A stretch of DNA of 13,274 nt from Acetobacteraceae bacterium (GTDB lineage: Bacteria; Pseudomonadota; Alphaproteobacteria; Acetobacterales; Acetobacteraceae), in contig JASHVB010000082.1 in the NCBI GenBank assembly GCA_030039695.1, forward strand, positions 1 to 13,274. Direction: 5' to 3'. The first letter of the stretch is position 1; every line of letters begins with the position of its first letter. The translations under genes and the position numbers were made by a program. Under the pieces are notes generated by a model. It did no database searches and was not told where the DNA came from. It was given only the letters and a program-made list of their open reading frames with translations. Of the stretch, positions 1-6,265 are shown piece after piece.

Positions 1-313
1 CGGTGCCGTTCGCCCATGCCGCCCATTCCGGACTGACCGTCTTGCTTGCTGGCACTCCGAACACAGTAGCGCCCGCAGCCCCGCGCGGACGCGGATGGCC
101 CAGCGCCATGTCGCGCGCCGACATCGGCGCATGCCGGTTTACCGAGGCGACCGCGACAGACGCGTTGTCGATGATGCGGTTGATGATCATCTCGGCCACG
201 TCCTCTTCCACCGGCACCCTGTCGGCGGCGACGGTAGCGATCTTCCACGCGAGCTGGTCCTCGCGCTTCAGGTTGTCCTTCGAGGGATGCACCCTCACGT
301 CGTGCAGGATCAT
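1..313 (-). CDS. prpD: MmgE/PrpD family protein (2-methylcitrate dehydratase-like), N-terminal part; runs off the left edge
   Basis: Read on the minus strand, an open frame starts with ATG at 313-311 and stays open for 104 codons to the window edge. It begins MILHDVRVHPSKDN and continues with EDQLAWKIATVAAD, EMIINRIIDNASVAVASVNR, GATVFGVPAS and SPEWAAWANGT. These are recognisable N-terminal blocks of the MmgE/PrpD family, whose PrpD members dehydrate 2-methylcitrate in the cytosolic methylcitrate route of propionate breakdown. A strong Shine-Dalgarno GGAGG sits 8 nt before the ATG (minus strand) and fixes the start. No frameshift or stop is seen, so this gene looks alive, unlike the decayed livF just upstream. 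The catalytic part lies outside the window, so methylcitrate specificity against another MmgE/PrpD substrate cannot be decided. An opposite-strand frame over the same bases is a shadow. Confidence 0.85.
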   Translation of the reverse strand, partial: MILHDVRVHPSKDNLKREDQLAWKIATVAADRVPVEEDVAEMIINRIIDNASVAVASVNRHAPMSARDMALGHPRPRGAAGATVFGVPASKTVSPEWAAWANGT

Positions 314-454
314 GCGTTTCCTCCGGTTGGCACGCGGAACGGCGATTGATGGACGCCGCTCTGGCCGTTGCGCGGCCTTCCTAGGGGCGCGCCGCCACCG
401 CGGCAAGCGGAGCACGGCGGCCGCACGGGCACATGTAAATAATAAGACAGACGG
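314..454. other. Intergenic stretch between decayed livF and prpD
   Basis: This 141-bp stretch holds the ribosome binding site and presumably the promoter of the prpD-like gene. I see no convincing sigma-70 promoter, terminator hairpin or coding homology in it. The livF remnant fades out near its right border. Confidence 0.4.
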
Positions 455-1098
455 GATGGGTGACGGTCAACGCGAGAGAGATCGAGATCGACCGCGCGCC
501 CGTCATGGCGCGAGTTCCGTCGGGCTGCCGGACAGCACGACGCGGCACGCTCCAGCACACAGGCCCGATCCGCAGCCGACAATCCGAGCGTCAAACTTCG
601 CTCCGCCTGAAGTACGCGGACGCGCTGCGCGCCGCAACGACAGAACGCCGAACACCGTCTGCACGATCCTGGGCGCAACTCCGGTGGATGGTTTATCCGG
701 CAGCAACACCTTCGGATCCGGCGTCAGGGCGTCCGACCGCCAGCATCTGTTGCTCATCGACGGACCACCGGGCGACACGATGCGCTAGCCGCTCAGCCAG
801 GACAGAATACAGCGAGACATGTACTGCTTCAGTGCCTCACGCTGCGGCGGCGGGCAGAACCGGCCAGCGAGATCGAGACCATCGCCAATCACCAGCCGCG
901 GAAATAACTCACCTCTACTTGGCCGGTGGCCGATGGCGGCGCGCTCAACGACATTGGCAGCGCGGCCGCCGATCGCTCTGCCGCACATGAGGAAATGACC
1001 CTGTTGTGGCACCAGCAGGCAGGCGATGACACGACACAGCGTCGTCGCGCCGGCGCCATTCCCGCCGGATACGACAAGCGTCTCGCCGGTTCCCGGGG
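455..1098 (-). pseudogene. livF: Decayed LivF-type ABC transporter ATPase (branched-chain amino acid family)
   Basis: Minus-strand fragments in shifting frames line up in order with a LivF ATPase. A P-loop region reads GETLVVSGGNGAGATTL near 1088-1035, with the Walker A lysine replaced by alanine. A Q-loop block follows (GELFPRL, about 920-898). A TAG stop lies at 787-785. The signature region has EQQMLAVG in one frame (about 756-732), flanked by compensating indels. Walker B reads KVLLPDKPSTGVAP, so the catalytic Glu is Lys. A frameshifted block then reads VLQAERSLTLGLSAADRACVLE, in short pieces, and the end reads RVVLSGSPTELA (about 540-505). Intact LivF proteins are about 235 residues and energise high-affinity branched-chain amino acid uptake at the inner membrane. 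Here the first 20-25 residues are missing, replaced by the transposase remnant. With lost ATP-site residues, stops and shifts, it cannot make a working protein. The exact substrate of the ancestor is unknown. Confidence 0.85.
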
Positions 1099-1919
1099 TC
1101 AGCGAAGCGTCTCAAGCGGCAGCAGGTGGCGCACCAGCAGCTTTGGCGCCGGCGATGTATCTTGAGATCACCACGCGTTCGACCGTCGCTGCAAAATCCT
1201 CGGCGCGGCGACGAGTGTGGGTTGAGCCATGCAATCGTGCGTGCAACCGCCCAGCGCCGCAGCAGCAACACAAAGCCCTTGGTGGCGTTGCAGCGTCGCA
1301 CAATTTCGATAACCCGGTCCCCCAATGTCGCCAGCGCCACCTCCTCTTGCCGCTGGCGTCGGCGCCGCCAACGAAGACGTGGCGCAGCCAGGGGAAGCCG
1401 CGGCGGATTTCTGACGCCAGTTGCGGCGCCCGGTCACGGGCCTGCACATCGGCCGCTTGGACAACGGGGCCGACCAGCCGGCCGAGCGTGTCAAGAAGGA
1501 TGTTGCGTTCGCGGCCTCATCATCTTCTCGGCAGCACAGCTGCGCGGCCCACCGCGTTCGGTGGTCTCCATCGCCTGGCTGTCGACGACACCGGCGGATG
1601 GGCCCGCCCCTCGCGCATCGCCCTCGCCCGCTTCCGTCAGAAAGGCAAGGCTGGTGGCCTGCCGGGATCCCGTGGCGCGCCAGGCGTGGAAATAGCGTGG
1701 CGTGGTGGCGAACGGCGGCAGATCACGCGGCAGAATATGCCACTAGCAGCCCGTCTGGGCGGCGTAGATCATGGCATTCACTACGGCGGGGGGACTGTTC
1801 TCGCATTGCCGTCCTCAGCTTGCCGGCGGCGGCAGGTGTGGCGCGATGATCATTCGTTCGACGTTGGTGCTGTTGCTTGCGTAGCGCAAGCCTTCACGCC
1901 GATACTTTCGACGCGTGAT
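1099..1919 (-). pseudogene. IS5-family (IS427 group) transposase pseudogene
   Basis: The minus strand encodes the whole length of an IS427-type transposase in pieces. It begins TRRKYRREGLRYAS at 1916, with the expected ATG now ATC (1919-1917). Next come IIAPHLPPPAS followed by a TGA, AVVNAMIYAAQTGC followed by TAG in place of CAG before WHILPRDLPPF, and VVDSQAMETTERGGPR. A frameshift near 1500 leads to LLDTLGRLVG, ADVQARDRAPQLASEIRR and FPWLRHVF. A second shift near 1370 leads to VIEIVRRCNATKGF and RRWAVARTIAWLN. A third near 1215 leads to RRAEDFAATV. A final shift gives AKLLVRHLLPLETLR with its stop at 1101-1099. Of the DDE triad the first Asp (VVDSQ) survives, the second Asp has been lost (FVGGADASG in place of FADGGYAG) and the Glu is Ala (AVARTIAW). 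At least two stops and four shifts make it long inactive. Confidence 0.87.
1099..1919 (-). mobile_element. Remnant of an IS5-family (IS427 group) insertion sequence
   Basis: The coding remnant spans nearly a full transposase, so a complete element once stood here. I could not find matching terminal inverted repeats or a target duplication. At the transposase 3' end the livF homology begins within a few bases, leaving no room for an IS terminus, so that end was probably deleted. The 5' end lies somewhere in 1920-2060. Confidence 0.6.
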
Positions 1920-1999
1920 CTCGGTCCGGGCCGTGGCATTGCTCCCACTGTCTTCGCAAACGCCGGAGAACCCAGAGCGGCCGGGTCACGCAACCTGGC

Positions 2000-2039
2000 G
2001 TCTGGCCACTTGAATCGGCTCGGAAAGACGTTGCCAGAC
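2000..2039. repeat. Short inverted repeat upstream of the 2077 SDR gene
   Basis: GTCTGGC (2000-2006) and GCCAGAC (2033-2039) form a 7-bp inverted repeat with 26 bp between the arms. It lies 38 bp before the SDR start codon. It could be an operator or a relic of the insertion-sequence end. The arms are short enough to be chance. Confidence 0.25.
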
Positions 2040-2076
2040 CGTTCCCGATCAGCCTCTGATGATTTGGAGGTAGGCA

Positions 2077-2823
2077 ATGGCTGTTGAAGGCGGTCCTTGG
2101 GCCGGCCGTACCGTCGTGATCACAGGAGCTACGTCGGGCATAGGGCACGAGTTCGCAGTCCGATTCGTGGCCGAGGGCGCGAAGGTAATCGCTTGCGGGC
2201 GAAATGACATGGCGCTGCGGAGACTTCAAGAACAGTTTTCGATCGAAGTCTTCCATTGTGACATTACGGAGCGCTCGGACGTGCACGCGCTCACGGAGTT
2301 TATTCAACAGCGCTACGCTGGGGTCGATGTGCTAGTGAACAACGCCGGGATCATGGAACGGATCGACTTCCTGAACGCGCCGATCACTGATGAAATTATT
2401 GTCAATGAAATTGCAGTGAATCTGACCGCTCCGATACTTCTGACGCGACGACTTCTGCCGCTGCTACGGTCTGGCCAAGACCCGTTGATTATTATGATCA
2501 CGTCGGGCTACGCTCTTCTTCCGGCAACGCGCGCCCCGACCTATTCAGCTACCAAAGCTGGCCTTCGGTCCTTCACGATGGCGCTGCGGCGACAATTGCG
2601 TGGCGTAGGCATTCGTGTGGTCGAGGTACTGCCGCCTCTTGTCGATACGCCGGCAACACGCTCCGTCAAGCAACCGAAGATGCCAGCAGCGAGTCTGGTT
2701 GACATGGTACTGCGCGAAATCTCGCGCGGGAAGGATGAGATACTTCCGGGTAAGGTGCGATTTTTACCAACCTTGATGCGGCTCGCCCCCTCGCTTGCGG
2801 CACGCGTCGTAGCGGGGTCGTAA
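2077..2823 (+). CDS. Short-chain dehydrogenase/reductase (classical SDR, DltE-like)
   Basis: This 248-residue cytosolic NAD(P)-dependent oxidoreductase has all classical SDR landmarks. The cofactor motif TGATSGIG is at 16-23, CDIT at 61-64, and NNAG at 88-91. Asn115, Ser143, Tyr156 and Lys160 (YSATK) form the catalytic tetrad. The tail (LMRLAPSLAARVV) resembles the COG3967/DltE group. The group name is by similarity only, and the substrate is unknown. The start is set by GGAGG (2066-2070) six bases before ATG. Sampled lines of this gene are about 50-52% G+C against about 63% in the downstream amidohydrolase, which suggests acquisition from elsewhere. It is the only intact gene between three decayed ones. 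The neighbouring P450 fossil has a similar lower G+C, so the two may have arrived together. Confidence 0.9.
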   Translation: MAVEGGPWAGRTVVITGATSGIGHEFAVRFVAEGAKVIACGRNDMALRRLQEQFSIEVFHCDITERSDVHALTEFIQQRYAGVDVLVNNAGIMERIDFLNAPITDEIIVNEIAVNLTAPILLTRRLLPLLRSGQDPLIIMITSGYALLPATRAPTYSATKAGLRSFTMALRRQLRGVGIRVVEVLPPLVDTPATRSVKQPKMPAASLVDMVLREISRGKDEILPGKVRFLPTLMRLAPSLAARVVAGS

Positions 2824-2829
2824 GGCACG

Positions 2830-3465
2830 ATCATGTTGCTCGCCGCACGTGTCACAGCCGGGCGTTCTCGGCCATCAGCACCACGTCGATTGGAATGGCG
2901 AGGCCAGTCGCAAGCGGGACGGTCTGCTTTCCAATCCACGACCAGCGGCGCAAGACAGTGCCGCGCCACCACAGCAGGACGATCAACACGACGGGCAGCG
3001 GATCCGCGCGCGGGAAGCTCGCGGGGGCGGAAAGTCCCCCGCCGTCGATCATGCGCCGACGGTCCGGGTCGAGCAGAAGGCCACCGCCCGGCCCGTGGTT
3101 CACTCAAGATGCCGAAGGAGCGACGCACCGAAGACACCGCGTAGGCTCCGACCCTCGTCGATCAGCAATCGCTTATTTCCTGCCATGACCGGACCGACAT
3201 CGACGCGGCCGAGCAGCGAATGCATCAGCACGTCGTTGCCCACTATACCCTGATGCACCCTGCGCAACGGAGAGAAATGTCCGCTTGTCAGAAGGAATTT
3301 GTAGTAGCTCAGCGTGAAAACGACAAATGAAGCGACAGTGGTGTGATGACCAGGATTGCGAAGCACGCCTGTTACGGACGAGCTGATCGCGTCAAGTGTT
3401 GCAAGTAATTCTCGCAATGTTCCGTTGCTTGACTGCCGGACAATACGATCCGGCACCCCTTTCAT
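2830..3465 (-). pseudogene. Probable cytochrome P450 remnant (C-terminal half), frameshifted
   Basis: Minus-strand pieces in changing frames follow the order of a bacterial P450 from the I-helix onward. LRELLATLDAI (about 3420) leads to NPGHHTTVASFVVFTL, resembling the I-helix oxygen-binding motif (A/G)GxxTT. IVGNDVLMHSLLGRVDVGPV follows where the K-helix belongs, but its ExxR is lost. GVFGASLL comes next and ends at a TGA (3102-3100). LLLDPDRRR follows in another frame, like the DPDR block. ARHCLAPLV (about 2970-2944) is in a third frame, like the haem-cysteine loop. RLRLASPF and MAENARL (about 2880-2853) come last and resemble the C-terminal beta segment, with a stop where a Tyr is usual. 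No frame is long enough for a working enzyme (about 400 residues). The 3100-3465 frame, with GAGG before its ATG, could be read as a 121-residue hypothetical protein. I think the fossil reading is likelier but not proven. Confidence 0.55.
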
Positions 3466-3551
3466 GTCGACCTCGCCCGGACTGTGCGGTCTCGGCGCGT
3501 ACCGCTGCCGTATGCTAACCTGCCCGCGCCATCGCACTGGGGTTACACAAA

Positions 3552-4928
3552 TTGTCAGGATCCTTCGACCGTTTGATCGTCGGCACCATCGTCACCACCG
3601 ACGCTGTCATCGGCCACGGCTATATCGCGATCCGCGGCGAGACGATCGCGGCGATCGGCGAAGGCAGGCTGCCGGCGGCGGTGGAAACCGTCGACCACAG
3701 CGGTAAGCTGATCTTTCCGGGCCTGGTCGATGGTCACATGCACACGTCATCGTTCACCGGCTGGACGGGCATCGAAAGCGCGACGCGCTGCGCTGCCGCG
3801 GGTGGTGTGACGACGTGCTGCGACATGCCCTACGACGTGCCGGCGCCCGTGACCGACCCGACGATCCTCGCTGACAAGATCGGATGGGTGAACAGCAGAT
3901 CGCATGTCGATATGGCGCTGTACGGCACGATCCTGAAATCCGGCGGCGTGTACGCCATCCCGGGACTGGCGGCAGCGGGTGTGTCGGCGTTCAAGCTCTC
4001 TACATATGAGTACGACGCGGTGCGTTTCCCGCGCATCGATCATCCGACAATGCTGGCCGCGTTCCACGAGATCGCGAAAACCGGTCTGCCGTGCGCCATC
4101 CACAACGAAGATCAGGAGCTGGTGGAGAAGCTCACCGCCGAGGCGCGCGCCGCAGGTCGCACCGAGCCGATCATGCACTGCCGCACCCGCCCGCCGCTGG
4201 CCGAGACGATGGCGGACTTGGAAATCTTCGAGATGGCGCTGGAAACCGGCGCGCACGTGCATATCGCGCATTCGTCACTGTCGCGGGGCTTCGCCATCGC
4301 CGAGACGTTCCGCAGCATGGGCGCGCAGACCACCGGCGAAGCCTGTATTCAGTACTTGTGCCTGACCGAGCACGATATCACTCGCCTGGCCGGCATCGCC
4401 AAATGCAATCCGCCACTGCGCTCTGCCGCCGAGGTCGAGCGGATGTGGGACTGTTTGCTCCAAAACAAGATCGCCTATGTCTCCACCGATCACGCTCCCT
4501 GGCCATTGGAACGCAAGACCCTGCCCGACATCTTCGCGTGCAGCGCTGGTCTGACTGGCATGCAGACCTTTGCGCCCCTGATGTTTTCGCTGCTGGAAGA
4601 ACGTGGTCTGCCGCCGACGCTGATGGCCACCTATTGCGCCGAACGCAGCGCGAGGCTGCACGGGCTATGGCCGAAGAAGGGCGCGATCCGCGTCGGTTCC
4701 GACGCCGATCTGTGCGTGATGGATCGCGGCGACTTCACATTCGACCAAGCGAGTATTCTCGACCGCGCAGACATGCGCTGGTCGCCCTATCACGGGCGTC
4801 GCATGCGCGGCCGCGTGGCCGCGACCTACCTGCGTGGGCGACCGATCTGGGACGGTGCGCGGCTGCTCGCGACGCCAGGCAGCGGCCGCTTCGTTCCGCG
4901 CCAGCCAGCCTCCGCACCGGCTGCGTAG
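3552..4928 (+). CDS. Cyclic amidohydrolase, dihydropyrimidinase/allantoinase family
   Basis: This 458-residue metal-dependent amidohydrolase hydrolyses a cyclic amide or ureide ring in the cytosol. The metal-site residues of the family are in place: HMH (His62, His64) after FPGLVDG, Lys148 in AFKLS (the carbamylated bridging lysine), His184 in AIHNED, His240 in HIAHSS and Asp313 in STDHAPW. KCNPPLR (about 284-290) is also typical. The length suits allantoinase (about 450) or hydantoinase. The motifs look closest to allantoinase, but no purine-catabolism neighbour supports that, so I give no symbol. The start is the TTG at 3552. An in-frame TAA at 3516-3518 rules out a longer form, and no ATG is available near the family N-terminus. 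The Shine-Dalgarno is weak (GGGG at 3539-3542). Its last 103 bp overlap the convergent GNAT-like gene. Confidence 0.88.
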   Translation: MSGSFDRLIVGTIVTTDAVIGHGYIAIRGETIAAIGEGRLPAAVETVDHSGKLIFPGLVDGHMHTSSFTGWTGIESATRCAAAGGVTTCCDMPYDVPAPVTDPTILADKIGWVNSRSHVDMALYGTILKSGGVYAIPGLAAAGVSAFKLSTYEYDAVRFPRIDHPTMLAAFHEIAKTGLPCAIHNEDQELVEKLTAEARAAGRTEPIMHCRTRPPLAETMADLEIFEMALETGAHVHIAHSSLSRGFAIAETFRSMGAQTTGEACIQYLCLTEHDITRLAGIAKCNPPLRSAAEVERMWDCLLQNKIAYVSTDHAPWPLERKTLPDIFACSAGLTGMQTFAPLMFSLLEERGLPPTLMATYCAERSARLHGLWPKKGAIRVGSDADLCVMDRGDFTFDQASILDRADMRWSPYHGRRMRGRVAATYLRGRPIWDGARLLATPGSGRFVPRQPASAPAA

Positions 4929-5614
4929 ACCGGGCGGCGTGTTGATCGTTCCCGGAAGACACGGCGCGCATCAGCTGTGATCGTCGCCTCATCGCTAGCG
5001 GCGAGATCAAGTAGGACCAAGGTGTTCTCGGGGAACCGATAGTCCTGATCACTCGCGGCGTAGAACGTGCCACTACCCGCCGCGTAGCGCGCCTCGGGCC
5101 GAACGGTTCGCGCAATCCGCCGGGCCGTGCTCGCCATCGCTAGGTCGATCGCCGGCTCATCCGGATCGGGGAACACCGCCGCCGTGGTGAAGCAAGCACG
5201 CAATTCTCGGACGGTCCGCCCATAGGCTTCGCTGCGGCTGCATGCGGCGATCAGTGTCGGTGTCATATCGCTCCGTGCAAGTGACAACACCGCAAAGGCA
5301 ATCATACGTTGCAGAAGGTTTCGGTCGGGTGCGGAGTCAGACACGTAGGCGGCTTCCAGCAACAGGAAAGGCTCATGCTGCGTCGCGCGCTGGCTCGCTG
5401 CGACAAGGCCGACCGGACGGTCATCGTGCTTCCCGGTGACCAGCACGATCACGTCCTGGTCGGCGAGCGAGAGCCGCCCACGCCATGGGTACAGCGCATG
5501 TGCGATGGCCGCGACCCATCCATCGCACAAAACGCCCTCTTCAAGCTCGTCGAAGCGCTCGGCGTCGCTCAGGCAGGTGATCCGCAACCCGTGATCCGCA
5601 AGGACATGTTCCAT
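4826..5614 (-). CDS. Hypothetical protein, possibly GNAT-like N-acetyltransferase
   Basis: This 262-residue soluble protein starts MEHVLADHGLRITCLSDAER. I chose the ATG at 5614 because GGGGGA lies 8 nt upstream. The frame is open to an ATG at 5674, but that codon sits inside a palindromic site and has no ribosome binding site. The middle (VGLVAASQ, EPFLLLEAAYVSD, LLQRMIAFAVLSLA, TPTLIAACSRSEAYGR) resembles the beta4-alpha3-beta5 core of a GNAT fold. The Q/RxxGxG/A acetyl-CoA loop is not recognisable, so function is open. It is convergent with the amidohydrolase and overlaps its 3' end by 103 bp. The last 35 or so residues, rich in Arg and Gly, may therefore be poorly conserved. It is divergent from the cupin gene. 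No competing plus-strand frame explains 4929-5614. Confidence 0.6.
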   Translation of the reverse strand: MEHVLADHGLRITCLSDAERFDELEEGVLCDGWVAAIAHALYPWRGRLSLADQDVIVLVTGKHDDRPVGLVAASQRATQHEPFLLLEAAYVSDSAPDRNLLQRMIAFAVLSLARSDMTPTLIAACSRSEAYGRTVRELRACFTTAAVFPDPDEPAIDLAMASTARRIARTVRPEARYAAGSGTFYAASDQDYRFPENTLVLLDLAASDEATITADARRVFRERSTRRPVYAAGAEAGWRGTKRPLPGVASSRAPSQIGRPRR

Positions 5615-5666
5615 CGCCGCCGTCCCCCTTTTGGTCAGGACGCTAGGGGGCACGGCGGGTGCGCGC

Positions 5667-5682
5667 TGTGACATATGTCACA
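5667..5682. promoter_or_regulatory. Perfect 16-bp palindrome matching the CRP-family consensus
   Basis: TGTGACATATGTCACA is a perfect inverted repeat with the exact TGTGA-N6-TCACA layout of the enterobacterial CRP consensus. It sits between divergent genes, 53 bp before the GNAT-like ATG at 5614 and 85 bp before the cupin ATG at 5768, which is where an activator or repressor serving both would bind. Other dimeric regulators (FNR-like, GntR) could also use such a site. No regulator gene lies adjacent. Confidence 0.6.
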
Positions 5683-5691
5683 TGATCGAGA

Positions 5692-5717
5692 GGTTTTCCC
5701 CGCAATCGGGGGTTTTC
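5692..5717 (+). promoter_or_regulatory. Small GC hairpin with flanking GGTTTTC repeats in the cupin leader
   Basis: CCCCG (5698-5702) and CGGGG (5707-5711) can pair around a 4-nt loop, followed by GTTTTC. GGTTTTC also occurs as a direct repeat at 5692-5698 and 5711-5717. It could be a weak terminator or attenuator, or an operator. The stem has only five pairs and the T tract only four, so it may be inert. Confidence 0.25.
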
Positions 5718-5767
5718 ATCGCGGCACTGCCGCGCGACAAAGGTGCAGCGATGAAGAGGAGCCATCC

Positions 5768-6259
5768 ATGAGCGACGATCACGACCACTCCCCGGCGCCA
5801 GGCACCATAGACTGGCGGACCCATGGTGTGCGGGTGATCAAGGGCGACCAGCTCGACACCAACACGGCACAGACGCCAGGAATGAATCGCGCCGCAGCGA
5901 TCAATGCCGCGCGGGTGGGCGCGCAGAAGATCTGGGCCGGGACGGTCAGCATCCACGCCAATGCGAAGACCGGCGCACATCATCACGGGGCTCTCGAAAG
6001 CGTGATATATGTGGTGCGAGGCAAGGCGCGCATGCGCTGGGGCGAAAAGCTGGAATTCGTCGCCGAGGCGGACGCCGGCGATTTCATCTTCGTGCCGCCT
6101 TATGTGCCGCACCAGGAGATCAACGCGAGCACCGATGAGACCTTGGAATGCGTGCTGGTGCGCAGTGACAACGAAGCGGTGGTGGTAAACCTGGACATCG
6201 AGCCGGTCGAGCACCCGGAATCGGTGTACTGGGTCGATCCAATCCACCAGCATCCGTAA
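5768..6259 (+). CDS. Single-domain cupin protein
   Basis: This 163-residue soluble protein carries one conserved double-stranded beta-helix barrel. Cupin motif 1 is AHHHGALE with His71, His73 and Glu77. Motif 2 is GDFIFVPPYVPHQEIN with His115 and Asn119. Together these supply a complete three-His/one-Glu metal site. The His/Asp-rich N-terminus (SDDHDHSP) is probably flexible. The length and motifs resemble uncharacterised RmlC-like cupins (COG4101 type), so reaction and substrate are unknown; a sugar- or dicarboxylate-related sensor, isomerase or dioxygenase are all possible. The start is the ATG at 5768, preceded by GAGGAG. A longer frame from 5675 would run through the palindromic site and is unlikely. 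It is the first gene of a two-gene unit with glpK. Confidence 0.9.
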   Translation: MSDDHDHSPAPGTIDWRTHGVRVIKGDQLDTNTAQTPGMNRAAAINAARVGAQKIWAGTVSIHANAKTGAHHHGALESVIYVVRGKARMRWGEKLEFVAEADAGDFIFVPPYVPHQEINASTDETLECVLVRSDNEAVVVNLDIEPVEHPESVYWVDPIHQHP

Positions 6260-6265
6260 GCGCAC

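Noticed and set aside
3..788. Plus-strand 261-codon open frame at the left edge
   Set aside because: It is antisense to the prpD-like gene and the livF remnant, has no ribosome binding site, and is rich in Arg/Ala/Thr with no recognisable motif, as expected of a shadow frame in GC-rich DNA.
1026..2087. Plus-strand 353-codon open frame
   Set aside because: It lies antisense to the IS5 transposase and livF remnants, whose homology on the minus strand is clear, and it overlaps the SDR start.
2852..3103. Small minus-strand membrane-like protein (hydrophobic LPVVLIVLLWW segment)
   Set aside because: The hydrophobic look arises in a shifted frame of what appears to be P450 haem-loop sequence; there is no ribosome binding site and the flanking frames continue the P450 order.
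4091..4945. Plus-strand 284-codon frame inside the amidohydrolase
   Set aside because: Shadow in another frame; the amidohydrolase frame carries every metal ligand.
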